Positions 52,777 to 61,912 are shown, counted from the stretch's first letter. The stretch: DNA of 64,000 nucleotides from Acidobacteriota bacterium (GCA_021832085.1 JAKBLM010000012.1:20782-84781); one strand, 5' to 3'. Notes: generated by a model not told the origin, from the sequence alone. Made by a program: numbers and translations.

Positions 52777-53439
52777 ATGAAAGAGATGAAGTGGTTGCTA
52801 GTTTTGCTATGCTCGACCCTGCTGGTCTTCCAGCCTGCCTTCGGCACCCCCCCGCCTTCGCCGCTGGGCACCGTGAGCGGCAGGGGTCCAATCCAATTGA
52901 ACGGCGTAGCGGTCCCGGCGGGGACTGACATTTACCCCGGCAGTCGAATCGCCACTGGCCAACAGGCGGCCGGCTATATCAGCTTGGCGAGCGGCGGCAA
53001 GCTCGTGCTGGGCGGCTCGACCCTCGCCCGGGTTCGGGTCGCCCCGGCTGGCCATGGGATCACGGTCGACCTCAATCAAGGCGTTGTTGGCGCTGTAAGT
53101 GACCCCAAGATGCCGATCACGGTCGTGGCGGACGGTGTGACGGTCCGCACGAAGCAAGCCGGCGGCGCCTATGAAGTCGAACTCGATGGTCACTCGCTGC
53201 GGGTGCTTGCCCGTCGGGGCACCGCCTTGGCGGCGGCTTCGAACCGCACCGAGGTGGTCGGTGCAGGGAAGCTTCTCAAGGCGACCGTAAGCCCCGCACC
53301 GCAAAGCTCGCGCAAGAAGAAAGCGGCGCTGGTGCTCCTGACGGGAGCGGCAATTGTGGGAGCGGGCTTGGGCGTCGCGCTCGCCTACCCGAGCAAGACC
53401 TGTCACTCCGTGTCGCCCAGCGGATTCACCTGTCATTAA
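52777..53439 (+). CDS. Exported FecR-like protein with C-terminal membrane anchor
   Basis: A 220-residue protein: signal peptide MKEMKWLLVLLCSTLLVFQ, beta-rich FecR-like domain (about 28-165, PLGTVSGRGPIQLNGVAV, GGKLVLGGSTLARVRV, VEVDG-type repeats such as YEVELDGHSLRVLARRG), basic KKKAA stretch, membrane helix (ALVLLTGAAIVGAGLGVALA) and short tail with two Cys. FecR domains usually bind glycans or anti-sigma partners; in polysaccharide loci they may sense or bind the product. CAGGAGGGGGTAACG precedes the ATG. Related remnant at 47756-48151. Confidence 0.75.
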   Translation: MKEMKWLLVLLCSTLLVFQPAFGTPPPSPLGTVSGRGPIQLNGVAVPAGTDIYPGSRIATGQQAAGYISLASGGKLVLGGSTLARVRVAPAGHGITVDLNQGVVGAVSDPKMPITVVADGVTVRTKQAGGAYEVELDGHSLRVLARRGTALAAASNRTEVVGAGKLLKATVSPAPQSSRKKKAALVLLTGAAIVGAGLGVALAYPSKTCHSVSPSGFTCH

Positions 53440-53528
53440 GGCAGCGAGTGGAAAGGCGGCAGCGTGAATCTGCGTGAGTGGAAGCGGGCGCCGACGAGGT
53501 TCAAGGTGAAGCAAGGAAGAAGGTGGCT

Positions 53529-54560
53529 ATGAAAAAAGCCAATTGGCTCCTCTGCCGGGGGAAAGCTGGCGGGCGCGCAACGCCGGTCGCCACGCGGATT
53601 CACCAGGGCCTGGCGATACTCGTCGCCATCGGTTTCCTCCTGTTTCCGCTCCCGAGCAGTGCCAGTGGCATGATGGGCGTGGCCAGGGTGGCCGGGACAG
53701 TCGAGCGCAACGGGATACCGCTGCTGAACGGCGGGATCGTCTCGAGCGGCGACCTGCTGAGCACCCACGCCCAATCGGCGCTGCAGTTGTCCCTGACCCC
53801 GCAAGGGCGAATCTGGCTCGGTCCGGAAACCAGCGCTCGGCTGACCCGGAGGGCGGGGAACGTGGTGATCGCGCTTCAGCGGGGCACGGTCGGGTTCGAT
53901 AGTCGCGGCCACGTTCGGGTGACCATCGACGGCCACGAGCTGGCGCTGCTGAGCCGTGCCTCGTCTCCCGTTCGCGCGCAACTCGCTTTCCGGAACCGTC
54001 GGCAGGCGCAAGTCTGGCTGCAAAAAGGTTCGCTGGAGATCGACCAGGACGGCAAGTCTGTCGTTCTGCGGGCTGAGCCTTCCGGCTTGATCGCTTCCGC
54101 TGGCGCCGAGGTTCCCGTCCGGCAGCCGGCCAGCTTCCCTTCGGGCCAGCAAGCGACATCCAAGAATGGAACCGTCAAGGGCACCGTGGTCGGCGCCAAA
54201 ATGTACGTGGTTCCCAATGCCACCGTTTTGCTGGTGAGCTCGACCGGGTTCACCTATACGACGACAACCAACACCAGTGGATCATTCACGTTCAACAATA
54301 TTCCGCCGGGAAGCTACACGGTGCGCGCCTTGCAGGGCGGCCATCTCCTCTATGAAGAACCGAACGTGGTGGTGAAAAGCGGGCAGGTGACCTCGGTCTA
54401 TTTCGAGCTCAAGGGTAGCCAGCCCAAGACGGGAATGAAAAACAAGCGTTTGATCATCGGGGTCATCGCCGGGGCGGGCGCCGCGGTGGGAATTGGTCTG
54501 TGGGCCGGGCTCAGCGGCGGCCATAAGAAGACCACGGTGAGTCCTTCTTCCATTCCCTAG
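53529..54560 (+). CDS. Exported FecR-like/carboxypeptidase-regulatory-like protein
   Basis: A 343-residue exported protein. Signal/anchor helix (GLAILVAIGFLLFPLPSSA, about 28-46), then a FecR-like beta domain (about 50-185, VAGTVERNGIPLLNGGIVSS, GRIWLGPETSARLTRRAG). A carboxypeptidase-regulatory-like (CnaB-type) domain follows at about 205-300 (VKGTVVGAKMYVVPNATVLL, SGSFTFNNIPPGSYTVRA), then a C-terminal helix (IIGVIAGAGAAVGIGLWAGL). The ATG at 53529 follows AAGGAAGAAGGTGGCT. Together with its upstream neighbour it forms an exported FecR-like pair specific to this locus; role in polysaccharide handling is inferred. Confidence 0.75.
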   Translation: MKKANWLLCRGKAGGRATPVATRIHQGLAILVAIGFLLFPLPSSASGMMGVARVAGTVERNGIPLLNGGIVSSGDLLSTHAQSALQLSLTPQGRIWLGPETSARLTRRAGNVVIALQRGTVGFDSRGHVRVTIDGHELALLSRASSPVRAQLAFRNRRQAQVWLQKGSLEIDQDGKSVVLRAEPSGLIASAGAEVPVRQPASFPSGQQATSKNGTVKGTVVGAKMYVVPNATVLLVSSTGFTYTTTTNTSGSFTFNNIPPGSYTVRALQGGHLLYEEPNVVVKSGQVTSVYFELKGSQPKTGMKNKRLIIGVIAGAGAAVGIGLWAGLSGGHKKTTVSPSSIP

Positions 54561-54615
54561 CGAGCGCATTCTCAGCTCGTTGGCGGATGGGTCGAGCAGG
54601 AGAGGAAGCCAGGTA

Positions 54616-55803
54616 ATGCGCAGGGAATTCGTCAGAGGCAATTCGTTCAAGTCCTTCAACCTCGGGATCGCGCTTCTGGTTGCGGCCACCTTGGGTGTGC
54701 CGCCGTCGCTGGCCGCCCAGCAGAGCGCCAGGACGAAAGGTTCGACGGCCCCTTCGGCCGGCTCCTACCGCGGCGTCACCACCCAGGCTTACAACCAGAA
54801 AATCGATCAACTGCTTCGGCAGCGCGGCAACGTGGCCCTTGATTCAACGGGCGACTACCGGATCGGTCCCGGCGACCTGCTCGAGATCTCCGTGCTCGAG
54901 GCGCCCGACCTGGACCGCACGGTCCGCGTTTCGGCCGACGGCGAGATCTCGCTGCCGCTGATCGGCACCGTCCAGGCCGCCGGCCTGACCTCGCGAGGGC
55001 TGCAGGCTGTCTTAGCGAATCTGCTTCAGCATAGCTACATGAAGAATCCCCAGGTCAGCGTTTTTGTGAAGGAGATGCGCAGCCACCCGGTCTCGGTCTT
55101 CGGCGCGGTGGAGCAACCGGGCGTCTACCAGATCCGCGAGCCGCGGACGCTGATCGAAGTGCTGTCGATGGCGCACGGCCTGGCGGTGGACGCGGGCGAC
55201 ACTGTGATCGTCATGCGCCACGCCGGCGACCCGGTGAGCCCCGCCGCCGCCCCTGCAGCAGGATCCGGGGCTGCGGCAACGAGCCAGGCGCCACTCATGC
55301 CCGCGTCGCAGAAGTCGGACCCGGCGAGTCCGCCCGATCAGCTGGCGTCCGGTCCGAGCAGCGTCAAGATCAGCCTGAAACGGCTGCTCGATTCCGGCAG
55401 TGCCCGCTACAACGTGCTCGTCTACCCGGGCGACGTCGTCAAGGTCACCCGTGCCGGCGTCGTTTATGTCGTCGGCGATGTGCGGCGGCCAGGAGGATTC
55501 CTGCTCAAGACGAACGAGAACATCTCTGTTTTGCAAGCCCTCGCTCTCGCCGAAGGCCTGACGCCCACTGCCGAAGGCAAGCACGCCCGCCTTATTCTGC
55601 CGGCTGGAGCAAGCGGCTCCCGAACGCAAGTGATGATCAATCTGAACAAGATCCTGGACGGGAAAGCGCCCGATCGGATGCTGCAAGCAAACGACATCCT
55701 GTTCGTTCCCAACAGTTCCCGCAAATCCGTCTTGCACGGCTTCGCCCAGAGCACCGGCGGAATCCTCATGGCTGTCGCCGGTGCCTCTGTCTATAGGTGG
55801 TAA
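54616..55803 (+). CDS. Wza-type polysaccharide export protein
   Basis: A 395-residue outer-membrane polysaccharide export protein. A signal peptide (SFNLGIALLVAATLGVPPSLA) is followed by the Poly_export domain (YRIGPGDLLEISVLEAPDLD to LPLIGTVQAAGLTSRGLQA) and two SLBB-type segments (SVFGAVEQPGVYQIREPRTL and VVYVVGDVRRPGGFLLKTNE), ending in a C-terminal helix (GILMAVAGASVYRW). It has no lipobox Cys, unlike E. coli Wza. The ATG at 54616 follows GGAAGCCAGGTA. It partners the Wzc-type kinase, which starts 1 nt after its stop. Confidence 0.9.
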   Translation: MRREFVRGNSFKSFNLGIALLVAATLGVPPSLAAQQSARTKGSTAPSAGSYRGVTTQAYNQKIDQLLRQRGNVALDSTGDYRIGPGDLLEISVLEAPDLDRTVRVSADGEISLPLIGTVQAAGLTSRGLQAVLANLLQHSYMKNPQVSVFVKEMRSHPVSVFGAVEQPGVYQIREPRTLIEVLSMAHGLAVDAGDTVIVMRHAGDPVSPAAAPAAGSGAAATSQAPLMPASQKSDPASPPDQLASGPSSVKISLKRLLDSGSARYNVLVYPGDVVKVTRAGVVYVVGDVRRPGGFLLKTNENISVLQALALAEGLTPTAEGKHARLILPAGASGSRTQVMINLNKILDGKAPDRMLQANDILFVPNSSRKSVLHGFAQSTGGILMAVAGASVYRW

Positions 55804-55804
55804 G

Positions 55805-58141
55805 GTGAGCGACCAGGACAAGATCCGACCCTTTGAGCCTCAGCTGCCTGGGGAAGAAAACCGCCGCATCGAGCTGCTGCGCGGCTACCCCGTGCCCGAG
55901 GAGAGCGACGCGGGGGCCTACCTCCGCGAATACTGGCGCATCCTCCGGCGACGCAAGTGGACGGTTCTTTCCGCGGCGCTGGTTGTGCTGACCCTGGTGG
56001 CGATCTACACGGCCCGCGAAAAGCCTGTCTACCGCGCCAGTTCCATGATCGAGATCGAACAGGAGAACCCGGACATTGTCACGGTGAAGGAGATCTTCCA
56101 GCTCCCCAGTGTCTCGGAAAGCTATCTGAATACCCAATACAAGATTCTCAAGAGCGACAGCCTCGCCAGGCTGGTCATCCAAAAGCTCCATCTCGATCGC
56201 CCCAAGCGGCCAAAGGGCGGAAAAGCCGATTCCGGGCCAACGACGCCTGCGGCTCGCGAGCAGGCCGCCGTTGCCGGTTTCGAAGCCAGTCTCAGCGTCA
56301 CGCCCGTGCCGCAAAGCCGGCTGGTCACGGTGTCGTACGACTCCCCAAATCCGAAACTCGCCGCCAAAATTGTGAACACCCTGGTCGCCACCTACACCCA
56401 GCAAAACCTCGAGGCGCACTGGCAGGCGAGCCAGCAGGCCTCCGCCTGGCTTTCGAAGCAGCTCGACGGGATGAAGATCAAGCTCGAAAATTCGGAAGAC
56501 AAGCTGCAGCAATACGCGCAGGCCAACGGCCTGCTGTTCCTCGCGAACTCTGGCGGCCAGGACGAGAACATCGTCAATCAGCGCCTGCGCCAGCTCCAGG
56601 ATGAGCTGACCAAAGCCCAAGCCAATCTCTACCAGAAGGAATCGCTCTACCGCCTGGTAAAGGCCGGCGACTACGCTGCGCTGCCCGGCGTCTTTGACAA
56701 CGGGATGATGCAGCAACTCACCGTGCAGCTGGCGGGTCTCGAGCAGCAGCAGGCCCAGCTTGCGCCGAACTTCAAGCCGAGCTACCCGAAGATGAGGGAA
56801 ATCGAGAGCCAGATCGAGCGCATCCAGGATTTCCTGAAGCAGCAGCAGCTCCAGGCCGCCCGCCATATCCAGGACGAATATCAGGCTGCCCAGCGCCGCG
56901 TCGCGCTGGTGCAGCAGGCCTTCGAGCAGCAACAGAACCAGGCCAATCAGGTCGCCGAGAAGCTGGTGCAATACAACATCCTTAAACGCGAGGTCGACTC
57001 AAACAAGCAGCTCTACGAAGGGCTGCTCCACCAGATGAAGGAAGCCGGAATCTCCGCGGGGCTAAAGGCCAGCAACATCCGCGTCGTCGACGCCGCCGTG
57101 CCACCGATTGCGCCGTTCAAGCCCAGGAAGTTTTTCAACATGGTTGTCGGCCTTTTCGTCGGCCTCGTTTGCGGCGTGAGCCTGGCCTTCCTGCAGGAGC
57201 ACATGGACGACACGCTCAAGACGCCTGACGACATCGAGAATTTCCTGCGCGCACCGGCGCTCGCCATGATCCCCTCGAGTCGCGCGCCGCGCCACCACAA
57301 GAACGGGCACAAGCAACCGGCCCCGGCTTTGCTGGAGGGGCTCGGTGCGCCCGTACCAGAAGACGTGAGGAAGGTGCTGCACAGCGCTAATGGCAATGGG
57401 AACGGCAATGGGAATGGCAGCCGGAACGGCTGGTTGCGCGTCGATTCCGCGCCGTTCCAGTTCTCGCCGCTTGCCGAGGCCTTCCGCGGCCTGCGCACCT
57501 CGGTGCTGCTCTCGACCGCCTCGCGCCCGCCGAAATCGCTCGTGTTGGTCAGCGCCGAGCCCGCCGAGGGCAAGACGACGATCTGCTGCAACCTCGCCAT
57601 TTCGCTGGCCCAGCTCGGCAAGCGCGTGCTGGTGGTCGACGCCGATATGCGGCGGCCGACGATTCACGAATTCTTTCACCTGGAGAAGTCATCCGGCCTG
57701 GTCAATTACCTGACGGCCGATACCAATTGGCGCAGCCTGCTGCAACCGTCCGGCACGGACCGGCTCGATTGCCTGGTTTGCGGGCCCGTGCCGCCGAATC
57801 CGAGCGAGCTGATCTTCTCGACGCAGATGCGCGCGCTGATCCGCGAAGCGTCGGCGGAATACGACCTGGTGCTGCTCGACGCGCCACCGCTGCTCAACGT
57901 CGCCGACGGCCGCATCCTCAGCACCATGGTCGAGGGAACGATCATGGTGGTGAAGGGCAGCGCCACGCCCCGGGAGATGGTGCGGCGCGCCGAGATCTAC
58001 ATCTCCGAGGTCGGCGGACGCCTGATTGGTGTGGTCCTCAATGACGTCGATCTGCGGCGCGATGGCTACTACCACTACGCGGGCTATGAATACTACTCCT
58101 CTGACCGCGCCGACCAGACCGCTGAAAAGCCGAACGCGTGA
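55805..58141 (+). CDS. Wzc-type polysaccharide co-polymerase and tyrosine autokinase
   Basis: A 778-residue inner-membrane protein that controls chain length and couples export to phosphorylation. N-terminal Wzz helix (LSAALVVLTLVAIYTAREK, about 50-70), long periplasmic coiled-coil part (about 180-420), second helix (MVVGLFVGLVCGVSLAFLQ, about 445-465), then a BY-kinase domain with Walker A AEPAEGKTT, Walker A' VLVVDADMRRP and Walker B YDLVLLDAPP. The C-terminal Tyr cluster GYYHYAGYEYYSS is the autophosphorylation tail. A run of NGNGNGNGS-type repeats lies near residue 535. Start GTG at 55805 behind AGGTGGTAAG. Confidence 0.92.
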   Translation: MSDQDKIRPFEPQLPGEENRRIELLRGYPVPEESDAGAYLREYWRILRRRKWTVLSAALVVLTLVAIYTAREKPVYRASSMIEIEQENPDIVTVKEIFQLPSVSESYLNTQYKILKSDSLARLVIQKLHLDRPKRPKGGKADSGPTTPAAREQAAVAGFEASLSVTPVPQSRLVTVSYDSPNPKLAAKIVNTLVATYTQQNLEAHWQASQQASAWLSKQLDGMKIKLENSEDKLQQYAQANGLLFLANSGGQDENIVNQRLRQLQDELTKAQANLYQKESLYRLVKAGDYAALPGVFDNGMMQQLTVQLAGLEQQQAQLAPNFKPSYPKMREIESQIERIQDFLKQQQLQAARHIQDEYQAAQRRVALVQQAFEQQQNQANQVAEKLVQYNILKREVDSNKQLYEGLLHQMKEAGISAGLKASNIRVVDAAVPPIAPFKPRKFFNMVVGLFVGLVCGVSLAFLQEHMDDTLKTPDDIENFLRAPALAMIPSSRAPRHHKNGHKQPAPALLEGLGAPVPEDVRKVLHSANGNGNGNGNGSRNGWLRVDSAPFQFSPLAEAFRGLRTSVLLSTASRPPKSLVLVSAEPAEGKTTICCNLAISLAQLGKRVLVVDADMRRPTIHEFFHLEKSSGLVNYLTADTNWRSLLQPSGTDRLDCLVCGPVPPNPSELIFSTQMRALIREASAEYDLVLLDAPPLLNVADGRILSTMVEGTIMVVKGSATPREMVRRAEIYISEVGGRLIGVVLNDVDLRRDGYYHYAGYEYYSSDRADQTAEKPNA

Positions 58142-58272
58142 CGCGGCAAAGAATTTAGCTGTTTCGGGGCGAAACTGGCAGTAACCGATTGTGAAGCAAT
58201 AAGTTAGGAGGAATTCGACCCTGCCGGTCGCGGGGCGAAGCTGTAGATGGACCTCTTGAGGCGAGATTCCTG

Positions 58273-58863
58273 ATGGCAGCCGCAACAGTTCCGCAGCCAA
58301 CAGCCGACCGACTGCCCGAGTTGCCGGTCGCCTACCACGAGCCGCGCTGGTACGCCGCCTACACCTGCGCGAACCACGAAAAACGGGTCGCGGCCCAGCT
58401 CGCCGAGCGCGGCGTCGAGCACTTCCTGCCGCTCTACGACGCGGTGCATCGCTGGCGCGACCGCCGCGTCCACCTGCGCCTGCCGCTCTTTCCCGGCTAC
58501 GTCTTCGTCCGGCTCGCCCTGCGCGACCGCCTCCGCGTGCTCCAGGTGCCCAGCGTGGTGCGCCTGGTCGGCTTCGGTGGCGCCGTCCCCGCCGCGCTGC
58601 CCGAGCGCGAAATCGAAACCCTCCGCAACGGCCTTGGCGGCGGCCTGTGCGCCCGGCCGCATCCCTTCCTCACCCTCGGCCGCCGCGTCCGCGTCGTCAA
58701 TGGCCCGCTCGCCGGCCTCGAGGGCATCCTGCGCCGCCGGAAAGGCAACTTCCGCGTGGTCCTCTCCGTCGACCTGATCCAGCAGTCGATCGCCGTCGAA
58801 GCCGACGCCGCCGACCTGGTCCCCGTGCCCATGAAGCGAAGTGACGAGTCACGCCTTGGCTAA
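58273..58863 (+). CDS. NusG/UpxY-type transcription antiterminator
   Basis: A 196-residue specialised NusG paralogue. It has an N-terminal NGN domain (RWYAAYTCANHEKRVAAQLA, HFLPLYDAVHRWRDRRVHLR, LPLFPGYVFVRLALRD) and a C-terminal KOW domain (RRVRVVNGPLAGLEGILRRR, FRVVLSVDLIQQSIAVEADA). Such genes are normally the first or early gene of polysaccharide loci and prevent premature termination of the long operon. GAGGCGAGATTCCTG precedes the ATG. Two similar 16-17-nt repeats of the CGGGGCGAARCTG type lie at 58165 and 58232, before its start. Confidence 0.85.
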   Translation: MAAATVPQPTADRLPELPVAYHEPRWYAAYTCANHEKRVAAQLAERGVEHFLPLYDAVHRWRDRRVHLRLPLFPGYVFVRLALRDRLRVLQVPSVVRLVGFGGAVPAALPEREIETLRNGLGGGLCARPHPFLTLGRRVRVVNGPLAGLEGILRRRKGNFRVVLSVDLIQQSIAVEADAADLVPVPMKRSDESRLG

Positions 58864-58905
58864 CGGGTCGGCGGACATGTGAGCCACGCGGAGTGGCGTG
58901 GTGGG

Positions 58906-58945
58906 CGAAAGGAGTCTCCGACAATTGGTGGGTCTACGTAAACGC
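58906..58945 (+). repeat. 40-nt intergenic repeat, copy 1
   Basis: Copy 2 is at 59773-59812; 32 of 40 positions agree by eye, sharing GGAGTCYCCG, GGTCTAMGTAA and the final RCGC. This copy lies between the NusG-like gene and the FkbM-type gene. Could be a recombination remnant or an RNA signal. Confidence 0.6.
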
Positions 58946-58980
58946 GGGCCCAGCGGCTCCTGCGTTCTTGCTGTGATCGC

Positions 58981-59714
58981 ATGAACTTCTCGGGAATCTC
59001 CGACAAGACCCTGTTTGGGAAGGCGCTAAGGTTGCCGTTGCGGCTCGTTCCGCAAGAGGCTACGGTTCCGGTTCTTCAGGGTAGGCTCAGGGGGTACCGG
59101 TGGATTGCGACCACGGCTGCTGGCTGGGTAGCTACGAGTATGAGAAGCAGAGAGCTTTTGAAAAGACTGTCCAGGAGGGTGACATCGTCTTCGATGTGGG
59201 TGCGAACGTTGGGTTCTATACGCTTCTCGCTTCGGCTCTCGTCGGGCCGCGTGGGAGGGTGGTCGTGTTCGAGCCGCTGCCCAGAAACCTGCGGTATTTG
59301 CGGCAGCACTTGACGCGAAACCATGTCGATAACGTCACAGTGGTCGAGGCCGCCGTCGCCGATCGCACTGCGGATGTTCGCTTTGAGGAGGGTCCGAGTC
59401 ACGCGATGGGACATATCAGCGGGAAGGGCCTCCTGCAGGTTCAGGCCGTGAGCTTGGATGAGATGGTGCTTGCGGGCAAGGTTCCTCCGCCTGCGGTAGT
59501 CAAGATAGACGTTGAGGGCGCGGAGGGATTGGTGCTCAAGGGCGCGTTGGAAATGTTGTCCCTATATCACCCTGCGATTTTTCTGGCAACCCATAGCGAA
59601 GAGTTGCGTCGCGAGTGCTGGGAGATTTTGGGCTCCATTGCTTACGCCTTGGAGCACGTCCCAGGGATGGGCCTCGAGGGGAACGACGAGGTTATCGGCA
59701 AGTGGCAGGCGTGA
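58981..59714 (+). pseudogene. FkbM-family methyltransferase with frameshift
   Basis: An SAM-dependent O-methyltransferase of the FkbM family, probably decorating a sugar. The N-terminal part (FGKALRLPLRLVPQEATVPV, LQGRLRGYRWI) is in the frame starting at ATG 58981; the rest (HGCWLGSYEYEKQ, then VFDVGANVGFYTLLASALV, VVFEPLPRNLRYLRQH, KIDVEGAEGLVLKGALEM) is in the frame starting near 59100. The two halves would join near 59100-59115 (RWI to HGCWLGSYEYEKQ) after a single-base change. Together they make about 244 residues, a normal length. Could be a true frameshift, a phase-variable site or a sequencing error. Confidence 0.7.
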
Positions 59715-59772
59715 ATCTGGGTGCTCGTGCTGGCGCGTCGGTGGACGGACCCCGTGGGGCTACTTCAGCGGC

Positions 59773-59812
59773 CGAACGGAGTCCCCGGCAATCAGTTGGT
59801 CTAAGTAAGCGC
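59773..59812 (+). repeat. 40-nt intergenic repeat, copy 2
   Basis: Second copy of the element at 58906-58945, here between the FkbM-type gene and the truncated methyltransferase. Each copy precedes a methyltransferase gene of the locus. Confidence 0.6.
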
Positions 59813-59843
59813 TTGCTGCTGCGCGGCGGGGACAGGTAGCGGG

Positions 59844-60212
59844 GTGGCCTCAGGGATGTTGTCGCTCGGCCTTAGCACCGACAGGCTTTTCGACAGGTTC
59901 TACTACGATGTCCCGTCGTTTGTGGACGGAACCACGAAGTTCCTCTCAATGTGCTGCCGGCGCATCCCGCCCGGGTCGAAGGTTCTCGAAATCGGCCCCG
60001 GGCCCGACAACGCCACATCGAAATTCCTGGCAAGCTTCGGACCCACCGCCGGGGTGGACGTTTCCGAAGAGCTCTTCGGCAATCCCTGGCTTTCACAGGC
60101 CTACGTCTACGACGGGCGCCGGCTCCCGTTCGCAGACGCGTCTTTCGGTGCTCACGAGAGGAGCAGTCCGACATTTCGAACCGCGTTAGCATCCTTCGCT
60201 TTAGGCTCATAA
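59844..60212 (+). pseudogene. Truncated SAM-dependent methyltransferase
   Basis: 122 residues holding only the first part of a class I methyltransferase: DGTTKFLSMCCRRIPPGSKV, the SAM-binding LEIGPGPDNATSKFLASFG and VDVSEELF, then LPFADASFG. After this, where family members continue with a second half (about 100 residues more), the frame changes to unrelated sequence and stops. No other frame resumes the family. It is a 3'-truncated remnant. DNA downstream up to 60337 shows no gene. Confidence 0.7.
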
Positions 60213-60337
60213 TTCTGGAGGTTTACCTAGTTCAAGACTTCTCCGCTCTCATCGGGCGGGGTTACCCTCTCGCGCCGGTAGATTCATGGTGATGTTTCTC
60301 TTGCACCTTCCTTGGTCCTAAAACGAAAGCGTGCGTA

Positions 60338-61912
60338 ATGCAAACCCATACAAGCACGGCGTTTGAGCCTTCCAAAGCCATAGACCGGTTTGGTCGCGGG
60401 GCTGCGGCCCTCTCGCTCAACCAAGTTGTCTTCTTGGCATCGCGCCTAGTGGTAGTCCCTGTCGCAATGTTTGTGTGGGGTAAAACACTCTACGGCGAAT
60501 GGATCTTGCTGGCTGGTCTGGTCTCATTCCTCAGCCTTGCGGATCTCGGGGTACAAACGTTCGTCGTCAACCGTCTGACGACAAGTTTCGCATGCAATGA
60601 CAGGGAGACGTTCAATCGCGATCTCTTGGGTGCCCTTCGCGTGCAGACCACCCTGGGGTTCACACTGCTTGTTATTGTTGGCGCTCTTGTGGAATGGCTC
60701 CCGTTGAGGTCAGTTTTGGGCCTTGTTGAACTCAACCATTTACAGTTTTCTATTACTTTCCTCCTGCTGGCCTTCGAGCTTCTTCTCAGTGTCCCCACGG
60801 GGGTTGTAGCGGGCGTGTACCGCGCTACGGGTCACCTCGCCCGAGGCGCAATTGTTGGTGCTGGTAAGGAAACCGCTATCATCTTTGCGACCATCGTTGC
60901 CATGTTTTGTTCAAAAGACTTGGCATATGTTGCAGCGGCGCGAGTTGCTGTAGGTCTTGGAATTTCCTCGTTCATCATTGTCGATGTGCGCCATCTGCAC
61001 TCATGGTTGCGTCTCTGGCCACGGACTGGCAGTTATCGTATAGGTCTGGCGATGGTGGTGCCCGGACTCTTTTTCTTACTGATTCCGATGGCAAACTATA
61101 TCGAGAGCCAGTCCACCCTGGTGTTCGTCCAGCGTTTTCTGAATAGCGGCGAAGTAAGCCGCTTGGCTACTCATCGTACGGCGGTGAATCTTGGTCGAAT
61201 GATAAGTGGGCTCCTCACGATCTCAATCTGGCCCGAGATTACAGCTTTATATGCCTTGCGCGATCTTCAGAGACTTCGTGCTTGCCGACGCATGCTCGTG
61301 CGGTTCCATTTCTGGCTCATTGGCGGTTGTGCTTTCATTGTTTTCTTCCTTGTCCCAGCTGTCTACCCTCTGTGGACCGCTCGCCAACTCGCCATTGATA
61401 TGCCCACTCTGGCAATCCTCACGATTAGGCTGGCCCTTTGGGCCTTTTGGTATCCGAGTGCGATTGTACTGATGGCCGTCAACAAGCATCGTTTGATTGC
61501 GTGCAGTGCACTTGCTTCCGCGCTGATTGCCGGTACCGTTGCCTTTTCCCTCGTTCCAATGATGGGAATCTCTGGCGCCGCTCTCGCGACCCTGTTGGGC
61601 GACTTGTCGACTTCCGCCTGGATCGCCCCGTGGCTTGCTTCCAGGGAATTGGGCGAATCGGTCACCGCTTCGCTATTCCAGACCCTCATTGCACCGCTTT
61701 GGGCATTCGTCCCGGCTTTCGGGATCGCGACACTCGGCTGGATGATGTCGACAAGCCCCGTGCTCCGTTTCGGTCTGTTTTTCCCACTGGCCATCGGAAC
61801 GGGAGTTTGGCTCGTGAGAAAGCAGCTTACAACCGAAGAACGTGCGTTGATCCTCCGTGGAGCTTCCCATTTTCCCGTTCCTTGGGCGCGGCTCCGTGCA
61901 ATCATGGGATGA
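60338..61912 (+). CDS. Wzx-type polysaccharide flippase
   Basis: A 524-residue inner-membrane protein with about 12-14 hydrophobic helices, of the MOP/PST transporter type. Start region GRGAAALSLNQVVFLASRLV and VVPVAMFVWGKTLYGEWILL with a conserved early Lys/Tyr/Gly pattern, then LADLGVQTFVVNRLTTSFAC. The layout fits lipid-linked oligosaccharide flippases. No Wzy polymerase is inside the window, so it is probably downstream. Its base composition looks lower in GC than neighbours upstream (more TTT, ATT, ACT codons), consistent with transfer. Start ATG 60338. Confidence 0.8.
   Translation: MQTHTSTAFEPSKAIDRFGRGAAALSLNQVVFLASRLVVVPVAMFVWGKTLYGEWILLAGLVSFLSLADLGVQTFVVNRLTTSFACNDRETFNRDLLGALRVQTTLGFTLLVIVGALVEWLPLRSVLGLVELNHLQFSITFLLLAFELLLSVPTGVVAGVYRATGHLARGAIVGAGKETAIIFATIVAMFCSKDLAYVAAARVAVGLGISSFIIVDVRHLHSWLRLWPRTGSYRIGLAMVVPGLFFLLIPMANYIESQSTLVFVQRFLNSGEVSRLATHRTAVNLGRMISGLLTISIWPEITALYALRDLQRLRACRRMLVRFHFWLIGGCAFIVFFLVPAVYPLWTARQLAIDMPTLAILTIRLALWAFWYPSAIVLMAVNKHRLIACSALASALIAGTVAFSLVPMMGISGAALATLLGDLSTSAWIAPWLASRELGESVTASLFQTLIAPLWAFVPAFGIATLGWMMSTSPVLRFGLFFPLAIGTGVWLVRKQLTTEERALILRGASHFPVPWARLRAIMG

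Noticed and set aside
58981..59313. Independent 110-residue gene
   Set aside because: The first 43 residues are the N-terminus of the FkbM family; the rest is out of frame, so it is part of the frameshifted gene.
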